Of a DNA stretch of 30,270 nt, positions 1 to 8,145 are shown piece after piece. The position numbers were made by a program, and so were the translations under genes. Source of the stretch: UBA3910 sp964626065 (lineage in GTDB: Bacteria; Bacillota; Limnochordia; Darwinibacteriales; Darwinibacteriaceae); NCBI GenBank assembly GCA_964626065.1, contig CAZVDE010000021.1, positions 1 through 30,270 of the forward strand. Reading direction: 5' to 3'. The notes beneath the pieces are model-generated. The model saw nothing but the letters and a program-made list of their open reading frames with translations. It did no database searches and had not been told where the DNA came from. Position 1 is the first letter of the stretch; each line of letters opens with the position of its first letter.

Positions 1-389
1 ATTCCGGGCGGTATTTCTTCTATTATAAATTCGAGCCGAGCCGCGGCCGGTGCCAGCAGTGTGATACCCGTCAGTGCTTTAATCGGTTTTGGGTTCTCTT
101 TCAGCTGTTTGCTCAAAAGGCGGAGTTCTTTGATTAGATCTTTGTATAGCGCCCATTCGGGTGATTTGTGCTCAGTGTACCGGGTCAGGGCCATATTGCT
201 CAAATGCAGTTCGGCAAGGAGGTCGCCCTTTGCTAGCATCAGCCCGTTTAGTATCTTATTCTCTCCCTTATACTTGCGGTAGTTCACACGCAGTAGTTTT
301 TGTTTCGAGCCCGGAAGGAAACGGGCCCGGATCAAATTTTTGTAAATGATTTCCCAGGCGCTGCAGATCAGCCACAGCAGTTTTCTCAT
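1..389 (-). CDS. YkoP-like hypothetical protein (C-terminus beyond window edge)
   Basis: An ATG-started frame stays open from 389 to the left window edge, about 129 residues. It begins MRKLLWLICSAWEIIYKN and continues with a basic, helical stretch and a segment reading LHLSNMALTRYTEHK. The ATG lies 1 nt after the TGA of the upstream PaaK-like gene, so translation is probably coupled. The general pattern (short hydrophobic N-terminus, then a segment ending in LEFIIEEIPPG) resembles the YkoP-like domain, which in Firmicutes is found near or fused to polysaccharide deacetylases. A deacetylase is two genes upstream here, which supports that reading. No biochemical function is known to me for this family. 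The coding call is good; the family name is tentative. Confidence 0.65.
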   Translation of the reverse strand, partial: MRKLLWLICSAWEIIYKNLIRARFLPGSKQKLLRVNYRKYKGENKILNGLMLAKGDLLAELHLSNMALTRYTEHKSPEWALYKDLIKELRLLSKQLKENPKPIKALTGITLLAPAAARLEFIIEEIPPG

Positions 390-390
390 A

Positions 391-1789
391 TCATAACGCC
401 TCTCCCAGATCAGCGCCCTCCCTAATATAATGGCGCTTAATCGCTTCTGCATAATCTTCGTCCGGAGCGATCAGCTGAATAACCGGCGTGACCAGGCGGT
501 TGTTTTTCCAAGTCACCCTATATTCTTGGTTATCCCGAATCAAAGTGCCCAAAATCGCCTGCAGGGCCACTTCTTTAAACTCATCCAGCCATTTGGGCGT
601 TTTTTGTTCAAAATCGCGGATCATAAGTTGAATGACAAGCCGCATGTTGAGATCCTGATCTTCCGCCACCGAAATATAAAAATGCTCCACATGGGTGCGC
701 AATCTGGCGTGTTCAATGATGGCAGTCTCAATGTTGCCGGGAAAGACATTGGCCCCTCCGATGGAAACGGTTCCGTCGGCGCGTGTGTCCACGAAAATAA
801 AGGGCAGCTTAAAGGGCTGTTTTTCTTGGCCTCCGAAGAGGCGATTGATGTTGTAGCCGTGTTCGGCCAAGATTCTTTTCATTTCGTTGAAGTATAAAAC
901 ACGGCCCCGATCATGGACATTGTAGCGGATTAAGGGGATTTGGGACCAATAAGTGACCAAGAAGCCCTGTTCGTGCTGTTCAAAGTGGTGTACCAGGGGG
1001 TGGTATTGGAAAAGGTTGGGCAGATTGCCGTCTCGGCCAAATATAGCTTTAGACAGCCGGGGATCAAGTGCCGCCAGCTGTTTGATTCTCATGGCCAGGG
1101 GCGTTTCGGTGGCAGTGGTGGCCCCGAAATCGGAGGCACCGTAGGCATTGATGATGTGATAGGGAATGTCAGCCGCTTTAACTCCCAGGCGTTCCGCCAT
1201 GTAACTGCGCCAGGCCTCCGTTGTTGTCTCTCCCCCGGTGACGAAGACAGCATTCAGCGATTTCCAATCAATATCCTCGCCNNNNNNNNNNNNNNNNNNN
1301 NNNNNNNNNNNNNNNNNNNNNNNNNNNNNNNNNNNNNNNNNNNNNNNNNNNNNNNNNNNNNNNNNNNNNNNNNNNNNNNNNCGGGTTCAAATACTGATCC
1401 CAAACAAGGCGGAAACTGGAATTGGATTTGCGTGCTTCATTGGAAGCCTTGAGCCAATAGGTGGGGATACCCGAGTAACCGCTGCTGCGCTGAATAGAGT
1501 AGGCAGAACTGATTTTGCCCGCCACCAGCTGTTCGAATTCATGGCCTCTTAAATACGTTTCTTTATCAACTATGGGCAGTTTGTGGAAATTGCGGGTAGA
1601 AAGAAAAAAAGGCACGTAACCTAAGTGTTCTTTCACCTTTTGCCTATAGGCCGGAATTGAGCGGACGGCCCGCATGTAGATTAAAGAAGCATGCAGCCTT
1701 CCCGCCCCCTCGATTAACCACGCCGGGGCATTGGCCGCAAAAAAAGCAATCACGAAATGGCGAGCATTATTAAACATTCTTCTCAACAT
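391..1789 (-). CDS. PaaK/CapK-like AMP-dependent synthetase (COG1541), interrupted by assembly gap
   Basis: Two open stretches flank the 100-N gap at 1282-1381 and read as one gene. The N-terminal part holds an AMP-binding P-loop variant, SSGYSGIPTYWLK. The C-terminal part resumes with FVTGGETTTEAWRSYM and then SDFGATTATETPL, both typical of phenylacetate-CoA ligase/coenzyme F390 synthetase-like enzymes that adenylate a carboxylate. The physical substrate cannot be told. The two halves are in different frames across the N run, as expected if 100 is a placeholder length. I chose ATG 1789 because AGGGTG lies 6-7 nt upstream; GTG 1798 has no usable spacing. It sits 107 nt after the polysaccharide deacetylase and 1 nt before the YkoP-like gene, so a cell-envelope polysaccharide or surface-modification role is possible. 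No transmembrane segment is evident. Confidence 0.8.
1282..1381. other. Assembly gap (100 N)
   Basis: Exactly 100 N, the conventional placeholder for a scaffold gap of unknown size. It falls inside the PaaK-like gene; coding continues on both sides in frames offset by one. Confidence 0.98.
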
Positions 1790-1895
1790 GGTTTTCACCC
1801 TATTTTACATAATTAAAGCCATAAGTCCATTGGGTGAATTCCACACAAGTGCTCGGATTCCTCCGCAGTTTGCCCAGCGTTTTGTGCAATTCTTT

Positions 1896-2666
1896 TTAAA
1901 GTTGTGTTACTGTGACGAAATCATAACCTAATTCCCGCAGCCCGTCGATTAAATCGGGCAGCGCGGCCACCGTTTCTTGCCCGTTGCAGTGCATGAGTAT
2001 AACAGCGTTGGGATGATGCAGCTCCAGAACCCGCTGTACGATCTCTTCCGGGGAGTTTCTGCTTTTGTCCCAATCAAAGGTGTCCAAAGACCAACGGACA
2101 ATTTTCCAGCCGCTTTCCAGCAAGAAATGGATGGAATCCACCCGCAGAGAACCATAGGGGGGCCGCATTACGGTGGGATAAAACCCGGTAATGTTTTCCA
2201 CTGCCCGGGAAGTAGGATCGAGTTCCAGCTCGATTATCTCTTCGTTCGTTAGCCCGGCAAGGTCGGTATGTGTTTGAGAATGGTTGGCGAGCAAATGGCC
2301 TTCGTTAAAAATGCGTTCAATTACGGAGGGAAAACGGGGTACCCGTTCTCCTACCACAAAAAAGGTTGCGCTGACCTTCTCTTCTGCGAGAATGTCCAAG
2401 ATCTTGGCAGTATTTTTGGCATCAGGCCCATCATCGAAGGTAAGGGCAACTTTGTTTGCAGGCAGTTCACCTTCGGTGGGTGGAGCGGATTGGGGCCGAG
2501 GCGTTTTTTCACGCATTATGGGTTCTTCCATGGTATGAACGAATTGGTCGTTTTTCAACAGCTCATTTATGTAAAGCTGCGCCGCTTGACTGTTTGGGCC
2601 GATCGTCAATACGGTTAGCAGAACACAGCAGGCGGTGATCACAAACACCGTTCTAGTGTTATTCAT
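1896..2666 (-). CDS. Exported polysaccharide deacetylase (NodB domain, CE4)
   Basis: The 256-residue protein has a hydrophobic N-terminus (residues about 6-24) that acts as a signal peptide or membrane anchor, a Pro/Glu-rich linker (about 45-70), then a NodB homology domain. Visible motifs are TFDDGPD (76-82, with the catalytic base and metal Asp), HSQTH (129-133, metal-binding His), RPPYGS (168-173), DTFDWD (195-200) and LMH (224-226, catalytic His). CE4 enzymes remove N- or O-acetyl groups from peptidoglycan, chitin-like or other polysaccharides outside the cytoplasm. Length fits a single-domain PdaA/PdaB-type enzyme. GGGAGGG lies about 7 nt before the ATG. It is the first gene of an apparent three-gene minus-strand group with the PaaK-like and YkoP-like genes. 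The substrate is not determined by sequence. Confidence 0.93.
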   Translation of the reverse strand: MNNTRTVFVITACCVLLTVLTIGPNSQAAQLYINELLKNDQFVHTMEEPIMREKTPRPQSAPPTEGELPANKVALTFDDGPDAKNTAKILDILAEEKVSATFFVVGERVPRFPSVIERIFNEGHLLANHSQTHTDLAGLTNEEIIELELDPTSRAVENITGFYPTVMRPPYGSLRVDSIHFLLESGWKIVRWSLDTFDWDKSRNSPEEIVQRVLELHHPNAVILMHCNGQETVAALPDLIDGLRELGYDFVTVTQL

Positions 2667-2854
2667 CTCAATGCCCTCCCATTCACAACGTCACCTAGTT
2701 GAGCGAATTCTCGGTTGCACCGCGTTTCCCTGCTAAAGCAAGCCCAAATAGAAGAACGAAATCGAGATGTCCGCTTTTGCCTGCAGGGTTTGGCACTGCC
2801 TAGGGCGAAGTTTTCCGGACAGCTAACAAGATTCTAGTAAAGAGGGTAGATCTT

Positions 2855-3433
2855 TTGGCAGAAATTAAAAGCATCGGCGTCTTTTGCGGTTCCAGCCTCG
2901 GATGTGAGGCCGCATATACGGAACAGGCCCGCAAGCTGGGCGAAGCATTGGCCAGACAAAATATTTCCTTGGTTTTTGGGGGGAGCAATATCGGTTTGAT
3001 GGGTGTTGTGGCTGGGGCGGTCATGGATAATTCAGGTTATGCCATCGGCGTTATTCCCCGGCTGATTCATGCCATGGTCAGCCACAGGCCTCTTTCGGAA
3101 GAATATATTGTGGAGGATATGCATGAACGCAAGGCGCTTATGTACAGCCTGGCGGATGCATTCATTATTCTCCCCGGGGGCCTGGGGACGATGGAAGAGT
3201 TCTTGGAGGCCTTTACCTGGAATCAATTGGGATATCATCTTAAACCCATTGGCATTTTGGATATCAATAATTTCTTCACACCACTGCTAAAATTCTTGCA
3301 ACATATGGTTGCGCAGGGTTTTTGCAGGCAAGAACAGCTGGATACGTTGGTGATCGATACCCACCCCGGGCGTTTACTTGAAAAACTGGGCCGGGTCGAG
3401 CTCAAACCCACCCCTAAGCACTCTCGAAAGTAG
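2855..3433 (+). CDS. LOG family protein (TIGR00730; putative nucleoside 5'-monophosphate phosphoribohydrolase)
   Basis: The 192-residue protein starts IGVFCGSS and shows the Rossmann-like LOG/lysine-decarboxylase-like fold pattern. Diagnostic residues are MHERKALM (89-96, with the conserved Arg-Lys pair) and PGGLGTMEE (107-115). In characterised members these form the site that hydrolyses cytokinin riboside 5'-monophosphate or AMP to base plus ribose 5-phosphate; the bacterial physiological substrate is often uncertain. The start is TTG, preceded by AGAGGG at a spacing of about 8 nt; no ATG or GTG lies suitably upstream. A 3' tail rich in Lys/Pro/Arg follows the domain. It is transcribed alone, divergent from the deacetylase and closed by a strong hairpin at 3444-3481. 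Confidence 0.9.
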   Translation: MAEIKSIGVFCGSSLGCEAAYTEQARKLGEALARQNISLVFGGSNIGLMGVVAGAVMDNSGYAIGVIPRLIHAMVSHRPLSEEYIVEDMHERKALMYSLADAFIILPGGLGTMEEFLEAFTWNQLGYHLKPIGILDINNFFTPLLKFLQHMVAQGFCRQEQLDTLVIDTHPGRLLEKLGRVELKPTPKHSRK

Positions 3434-3443
3434 CTTATTAAAG

Positions 3444-3481
3444 AACCCCCCGGCTGAAAACCGGGGGGGTTGCTTTTTTTT
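3444..3481. terminator. Rho-independent terminator between convergent genes
   Basis: AACCCCCCGG (3444-3453) pairs with CCGGGGGGGTT (3461-3471) around a 7-nt loop. A run of eight T follows on the plus strand (3474-3481). The complement offers a weaker T-rich tail for the minus-strand flavo-diiron gene, so the hairpin may serve both genes. Confidence 0.9.
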
Positions 3482-4691
3482 ACTTGATTTCCCGGGCAAA
3501 CTCCCGGCCGTATTCGTGACAGGCCCCCAGTGCGTCCTGATCGGGTACCCACAGGGTCCGGTGGCCTTCATTCACGACGGTAAAACCGGCTTCCCGCAGA
3601 TCCTGGGTGAGCAGTTTCACCGCTTCGCCGCTCCAGCCGTAACTGCCGAAGGCGGCCGCTTTTTTATTCTTAAACTTCATCCCTTTTACCATCTCTAATA
3701 AGCCGGCCATTGCCGAAAGGTATCTGTTGTTGATCGTTGATGAGCCCACCAGAATTGCTTTGGATTTAAACACTTCCGTGATAATGTCGTTCTTATCATG
3801 CGTGGCCGCATTGAAAAGCTTAACCTTAACGTCCGGATCTTCCAAGCCGATCCCGGCGGCAACCGCTTCCGCCATAAGCCGCGTCGCATTCCACATGGTG
3901 TCGTAAATAATAGTAATTTGGTTTTCCCGGTAGTTGTCCGCCCACTGCAGGTATTGGTGGACAATCTGTAAGGGGTCATCCTTCCAAATTACCCCGTGGC
4001 TGGTGGCAATGAGTTCTATGGGCAGCTCCATGGCGATAAGTTCGTTAATTTTGCGGGTGACCAAAGCACTGAAGGGTGTCAGGATGTTGGCGTAATACTT
4101 AAGCGCTTCCGCCTGCAGCTCGCAGGGGTCCACCGTATCATTATAGAGTGTTTCGGTGGCATAATGCTGTCCGAATGCATCGTTGCTGAATAAAATGTTC
4201 TCACCTGTCATATAGGTGAACATTGAATCGGGCCAGTGCAGCATGGGCGCTTCCACAAAGACAAACTGGGATTCGCCCAAATCTAGGGTATCACCCGTTT
4301 TGACCGTGATTATATTCCAATCTTGGTGGAAGTGGCCCTGCAGGATTCTCTTGCCGTTGTTTGTACAGTAAATGGGGGTCTGGGGAATTTCCCTCATCAG
4401 TTCGGGCAGTGCCCCGCTGTGATCAATTTCACTGTGGTTCATAATGATATAATCGATCTCGTCGAGGTCAATCACCTTTTTTAGATTAGTAACGAACTCC
4501 TGATCATAAGGGGACCAAACGGTATCGATCAAAGCGATCTTTTCATCCCTCACTAAGTAGGAATTATAAGATGAACCTTTGCGGACGGAATATTCATGTC
4601 CGTGGAACAGCTCCAGTTCCCAATCTACTTTGCCAACCCAAGTAACTTTATCAGTAATTTTCTTAGCGGCGTTCACAACAGTGGTGTTCAT
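3480..4691 (-). CDS. FprA-type flavo-diiron protein (O2/NO reductase)
   Basis: The 403-residue protein has the two expected domains. A metallo-beta-lactamase-like domain (about 20-250) carries all diiron ligands: H86, E88, D90 and H91 in HSEIDH, H152 in MLHWPD, D171 in SNDAFG and H232 in TSHG. A flavodoxin domain (about 258-400) starts ITIIYDTMWNAT and contains GSYGWSG. Such class A proteins reduce O2 to water or NO to N2O with FMN and the diiron site, usually fed by rubredoxin, and protect anaerobes from oxidative or nitrosative stress. No rubredoxin gene is adjacent. The ATG has AAAGGAG upstream, and a clear promoter lies at 4721-4749, so it is transcribed independently of the partial gene upstream. 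Confidence 0.95.
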   Translation of the reverse strand: MNTTVVNAAKKITDKVTWVGKVDWELELFHGHEYSVRKGSSYNSYLVRDEKIALIDTVWSPYDQEFVTNLKKVIDLDEIDYIIMNHSEIDHSGALPELMREIPQTPIYCTNNGKRILQGHFHQDWNIITVKTGDTLDLGESQFVFVEAPMLHWPDSMFTYMTGENILFSNDAFGQHYATETLYNDTVDPCELQAEALKYYANILTPFSALVTRKINELIAMELPIELIATSHGVIWKDDPLQIVHQYLQWADNYRENQITIIYDTMWNATRLMAEAVAAGIGLEDPDVKVKLFNAATHDKNDIITEVFKSKAILVGSSTINNRYLSAMAGLLEMVKGMKFKNKKAAAFGSYGWSGEAVKLLTQDLREAGFTVVNEGHRTLWVPDQDALGACHEYGREFAREIK

Positions 4692-4720
4692 GCAAACACT
4701 CCTTTTCTTGGCTTAGTAAA

Positions 4721-4749
4721 ATAATACCAAAATCTCATCCGGAAGGCAA
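4721..4749 (-). promoter_or_regulatory. SigmaA-type promoter of the flavo-diiron gene
   Basis: On the minus strand TTGCCT (4744-4749) is followed after 17 nt by TATTAT (4721-4726), with TG in the extended -10 position. It lies about 30 nt upstream of the ATG at 4691. Confidence 0.7.
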
Positions 4750-4772
4750 GGGTCGGAAGCCCGTGAACCTCG

Positions 4773-5041
4773 TTACAATCGCAGTTTAGCCCGATCCTGC
4801 CAGCCGTCTTGCGGGCCGAACCGAAAAAGGCTGATGCAGCGGCACCGGAAGGCGTAATTAGGTTTGAATTCGGCCGCCTCCGACCAAAACCGGTCGAACT
4901 GCTCAGGCCAAAGCCGCGTCGCTAAAGTAATGTGGGGCCGGTAAGGGCGCCTTTCGGGGGGTACCCCCGCGTGGCTTAACCCGTGGGCCAGTCTTTGCTG
5001 TGCGGCCTTAAAATCCGCCCCCAGCTCTACATTAACAAAAA
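4773..5041 (-). CDS. thpR: RNA 2',3'-cyclic phosphodiesterase (2H / 2'-5' RNA ligase family), C-terminal half only
   Basis: About 89 residues are readable before the frame enters the N gap at 5042. They contain PYRPHITLATR, whose HIT triplet is the second of the two H-x-T/S motifs of the 2H phosphoesterase family. The following ISLFRFGPQDG resembles the LFRS-like core strand of ThpR/LigT proteins. The first HxT motif and the true start must lie in or beyond the gap. Since the family is about 180-190 residues, the real gap should be longer than 100 nt if the gene is intact. The sequence on the far side of the gap does not look like a ThpR N-terminus; an AAAAGGGG stretch there may be the gene's ribosome site. 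It ends 81 nt upstream of the flavo-diiron gene, on the same strand. Confidence 0.75.
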
Positions 5042-5141
5042 NNNNNNNNNNNNNNNNNNNNNNNNNNNNNNNNNNNNNNNNNNNNNNNNNNNNNNNNNNN
5101 NNNNNNNNNNNNNNNNNNNNNNNNNNNNNNNNNNNNNNNNN
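5042..5141. other. Assembly gap (100 N)
   Basis: Exactly 100 N, a scaffold placeholder. It removes the N-terminal half of the thpR-like gene. On its right edge the minus strand reads AAAAGGGGTA, compatible with a Shine-Dalgarno site just before the missing start codon. Confidence 0.98.
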
Positions 5142-5229
5142 TACCCCTTTTCTTGGGTTGTGTTCCTCTTCCTTCTTCTTTAAACCAAAAGTTTCAATAA
5201 ATTTAATGGCTAAACTGCCAAAAGAGGTA

Positions 5230-5265
5230 TATACTAGCAATAGGAGTTCGAACGGTCGTCCGATT
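5230..5265 (+). promoter_or_regulatory. Candidate -10 and operator of the tetR-RND operon
   Basis: TATACT (5230-5235) is a good -10; the hexamer 17 nt upstream (TGGCTA) is a weak -35. Downstream, CGGTCGTCCG (5253-5262) is an imperfect palindrome matching its own reverse complement at 8 of 10 positions, located between the -10 and the TetR ribosome site. TetR-family regulators commonly bind such short palindromes next to their own promoter. Both elements are inferred from sequence only. Confidence 0.35.
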
Positions 5266-5281
5266 GAAAGGAGTGTGCCCA

Positions 5282-5848
5282 TTGGAAAAAAATCAAGAAG
5301 AAAAGATCTTGAATGCGGCCTATGACTGCATAGCCGGGGATGGTTACGCTCAGGTTTCGCTGCGCCAAATTGCCAAGAAGGCCGGAGTGGCGGTGAGCCA
5401 AATCAGCTACCACTATCGGAATAAAGAAGGTTTGCTGTTGGCGGTGGTGGCCCGTACCGCAAAGAATTACCACGCATATCTGCAGGACTACCTGCGGCCT
5501 GATATGACCCCGCGGGAAAAAGGAGATACGTTTATCCGCCTCTACCAACGACTTCTGGAAGAGGATGTGCAACTGTTCAGAGTCCTATATGATATGGTGG
5601 GCCTTGCCCTATGGTCCGAGCCTTTTCGGCTGGAAGTAAGGGAAATATTCCGTGGCATTACGGAACAAATTACGGCGGAAGTTTTTACGGATGAACTCAT
5701 GGCAGAACTGGGCTATGTTCACAACCCGGAGACATTAGCCAGTTTGTTTTTTGGCGGCCTGTTTGGCATCGCCCTACAGGCCCTGCTGGAGCCGGAAAAC
5801 GAGGCGATTTCCGGCTCTTTAAGTGCCTTGGTTGTAGTTTTTAAATGA
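5282..5848 (+). CDS. TetR/AcrR-family transcriptional regulator
   Basis: The 188-residue protein has the N-terminal TetR helix-turn-helix (about residues 8-52), including VSLRQIAKKAGVAVSQISYH and the typical YRNKEGLLLAVV continuation. The rest is an all-helical ligand-binding domain with an aromatic-rich segment (FRVLYDMVGLALWSEPF). The start is TTG 5282, with AAGGAG 8 nt upstream; a TTG at 5264 is in frame but has no ribosome site and overlaps the putative operator. It lies 17 nt upstream of the RND exporter gene and is probably a local repressor of the operon, relieved by a hydrophobic ligand. That is inference from family and position. Confidence 0.92.
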   Translation: MEKNQEEKILNAAYDCIAGDGYAQVSLRQIAKKAGVAVSQISYHYRNKEGLLLAVVARTAKNYHAYLQDYLRPDMTPREKGDTFIRLYQRLLEEDVQLFRVLYDMVGLALWSEPFRLEVREIFRGITEQITAEVFTDELMAELGYVHNPETLASLFFGGLFGIALQALLEPENEAISGSLSALVVVFK

Positions 5849-5865
5849 GGAAGAGGTGAGTTCAA

Positions 5866-8145
5866 TTGGAACGTTGGATACAGACAGTACAGAAAAGGCC
5901 TTGGTTGATTATAGCGGTGGTGCTGGTCATTACGGCGGCATTGGGCAGTTTTTTGCCCCGCTTAGAGTTTGACGCCAGTATTGAGGCCATGATCCCCCAA
6001 GATGATCCCGTTTTAGCTGAATTAGAGAAAGCGGTAGAAGATTTCGGTTCGCAGGATTTGTTCTTCATTGCCCTGGAAAGCGATAATGTTTTCCAACCGG
6101 CGACGATGCGTAAAATAGCGGATATGACCGCTGCTTTAGAAAAGGTGCCCGGAGTTAAGGCGGTAGAAAACCCCTTCAATGTGCAGATGGTGGAAAGCAG
6201 CTATTTCGGCATTGAAATTGCCCCCATGGCTGACGAGGTACCCCGGACGGCACAGGAGATAGAGGCCTTTAAGGAGAGAATACTGGCCAGCCCCTATGCG
6301 GGCAGGCTCGTAACGGCTGATGGGCGTGGGGCCGCCCTACTTTTGGATTTAGAAAACAGGCAGAGCCAAAGAGAAGCATTGGTGAATGAAATCCAAAGCA
6401 TAGTTGAGCACTACACCGGCCCGGAAGAAATTCATATTGTGGGCGATGCCTACCTTCTGCATTACACTGAACATGCCATGAAGCGCGATCTGCGCAATCT
6501 TGTTCCCTTTGTGGTCTTGGTTATCGCCGCCACCTTGTATTTTACTTTCCGTTCGTTTCTCGGGGTCTTGGTACCCATGCTTACGGTGGGTGCTGCCCTG
6601 ACCTGGACGGTGGGGCTCATGACTTGGTGGGGGATTCCCGTTTCTATGATTACCATGGCCATGCCCGTAATTTTAGTGACTTTGGGCATTGCATCAAGCA
6701 TTCACATTCTGAATAAATACTTGGAAAGCTTGGAGCGGGGTTTGGCCAAAGAAGCCGCGCTGCGCGAGACATTCGCCGCCATCACTTCGCCGGTTACAAT
6801 GGCTGCTTTAACCACCGCGGCCGCATTCGGTTCGCTCATAACGGCCTTTGTGCATCCTATTCGCGAATTCGGTGTCCTAACGGGGTTAGGCGTAATGATT
6901 GCCATGGCGCTTTCCTTAAGCCTGATTCCCGCTTTACTTGTTTTGTGGAAAGAACCCCCCGTGAGGAAGGAAAGAAAAGGCGGGGGAACGCTGACGCGGT
7001 TTTTGACCACCTTGACACAGTGGACGATCAGTCATGCGGGCAAGATTACCGCGGGTGCCCTGATCCTCGTTGTAATCTTCGGATTTGGGGCATCACGCAT
7101 GACTCTGGAAAGCAACATTGTCAACTACTTTAGCGAGAAAAGCCCAATCAAACGGGGCACCATGGTTATTGAGGAAGTTTTCGGCGGCAGTATGCAGATT
7201 TCCGTTGTGGTGGATACCGGGGTTGAAGACGGTTTTAAAGATCCGGCTATGTTAGAAGAGCTGATTGTAATTCAAGATTATCTGAATTCTTGGGATACAA
7301 TCAATCATGCCGCCTCTTTAGCCGACGTGGTGCGCGAGTTGAACCAAGCCCTTTGGGACGGAGATCCGGAATTTTATGCGATACCCGACACCAGAGAAGG
7401 GGTTGCCCAGCAGCTTTTGCTGTTTACCATGCAGGGTGGAGGCGGACTTGACGCTCTTGTAAGCTACGATTACAGTAGGGCACTGGTCACTGCCCAGATG
7501 AAAACACTGGACGCTCAGATGCTGGGTAAAACCATCGCTGATGTGGAAGAACACTTAAATGAATTGTATGGCGGCCGATCAGATGTACAAGTGAAACTAG
7601 TGGGGACGCCCAAGGTGATGATGCGCTTGATGAACCGCTATGTGCATACCCAAATTTCCAGCCTGATCACATCCAGCATTGCGGTGGGAATCATTGTTGC
7701 TTTACTGATGAAATCGCTGCTTTTAGGCGTTCTCAGTCTGGTGCCTCTGTTTTTCACCGTCCTGATTAATTTCGGCTTGATGGGTTTTGCCGGCCTGCCT
7801 CTAGATGCGGTCACAAGCATCATTGCCAGCCTGGTAATTGGCATCGGTGTGGATTATGCAATCCATTATATCAGCCGCTACCGCTTGGAATTAGCCCAAG
7901 GCCATGATCAAGCGCAGGCTTTGTTGAATACGGGTGCTTCGGCGGGTAGGGGGATCTTTTACAACGCTCTCGCCTTAATCATTGGCTTTATGGTGCTTGT
8001 CTTCTCGCACTTTAGGGCGATTTCGGTCTTTGGGTTTTTGATTTCGGTGACGATGGTAGTCAGCTCTTTCGCGGCCCTACTTGTCATTCCCCTACTGCTT
8101 CAATATTTTGCTCACAAAAAAGTGAAAGTGGAAAGGAGTCTCTAA
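5866..8145 (+). CDS. RND-superfamily exporter, MMPL type (COG1033)
   Basis: The 759-residue protein has the duplicated RND layout: TM1 (about 14-32), a large external loop (about 33-205), a cluster of membrane segments (about 207-370), TM7 (about 390-410), a second loop (about 411-600) and a final TM cluster (about 605-750). The segment GIGVDYAIHYISRYR in the second half is typical of MMPL/HpnN-like exporters. These proteins use the proton gradient to move lipids or hydrophobic compounds across the inner membrane. The start is TTG 5866 with AGAGGTGAG 5 nt upstream. It abuts the LolA-like gene (its TAA touches the next ATG) and lies behind TetR. No membrane-fusion protein or TolC is encoded nearby, as is usual for COG1033 exporters. 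Confidence 0.93.
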   Translation: MERWIQTVQKRPWLIIAVVLVITAALGSFLPRLEFDASIEAMIPQDDPVLAELEKAVEDFGSQDLFFIALESDNVFQPATMRKIADMTAALEKVPGVKAVENPFNVQMVESSYFGIEIAPMADEVPRTAQEIEAFKERILASPYAGRLVTADGRGAALLLDLENRQSQREALVNEIQSIVEHYTGPEEIHIVGDAYLLHYTEHAMKRDLRNLVPFVVLVIAATLYFTFRSFLGVLVPMLTVGAALTWTVGLMTWWGIPVSMITMAMPVILVTLGIASSIHILNKYLESLERGLAKEAALRETFAAITSPVTMAALTTAAAFGSLITAFVHPIREFGVLTGLGVMIAMALSLSLIPALLVLWKEPPVRKERKGGGTLTRFLTTLTQWTISHAGKITAGALILVVIFGFGASRMTLESNIVNYFSEKSPIKRGTMVIEEVFGGSMQISVVVDTGVEDGFKDPAMLEELIVIQDYLNSWDTINHAASLADVVRELNQALWDGDPEFYAIPDTREGVAQQLLLFTMQGGGGLDALVSYDYSRALVTAQMKTLDAQMLGKTIADVEEHLNELYGGRSDVQVKLVGTPKVMMRLMNRYVHTQISSLITSSIAVGIIVALLMKSLLLGVLSLVPLFFTVLINFGLMGFAGLPLDAVTSIIASLVIGIGVDYAIHYISRYRLELAQGHDQAQALLNTGASAGRGIFYNALALIIGFMVLVFSHFRAISVFGFLISVTMVVSSFAALLVIPLLLQYFAHKKVKVERSL

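Noticed and set aside
5142..5282. Minus-strand coding extension of the thpR-like gene to the right of the gap
   Set aside because: The translated stretch does not resemble the start of a 2H phosphoesterase, and it overlaps the tetR promoter and ribosome site. The true start is more likely in the gap.
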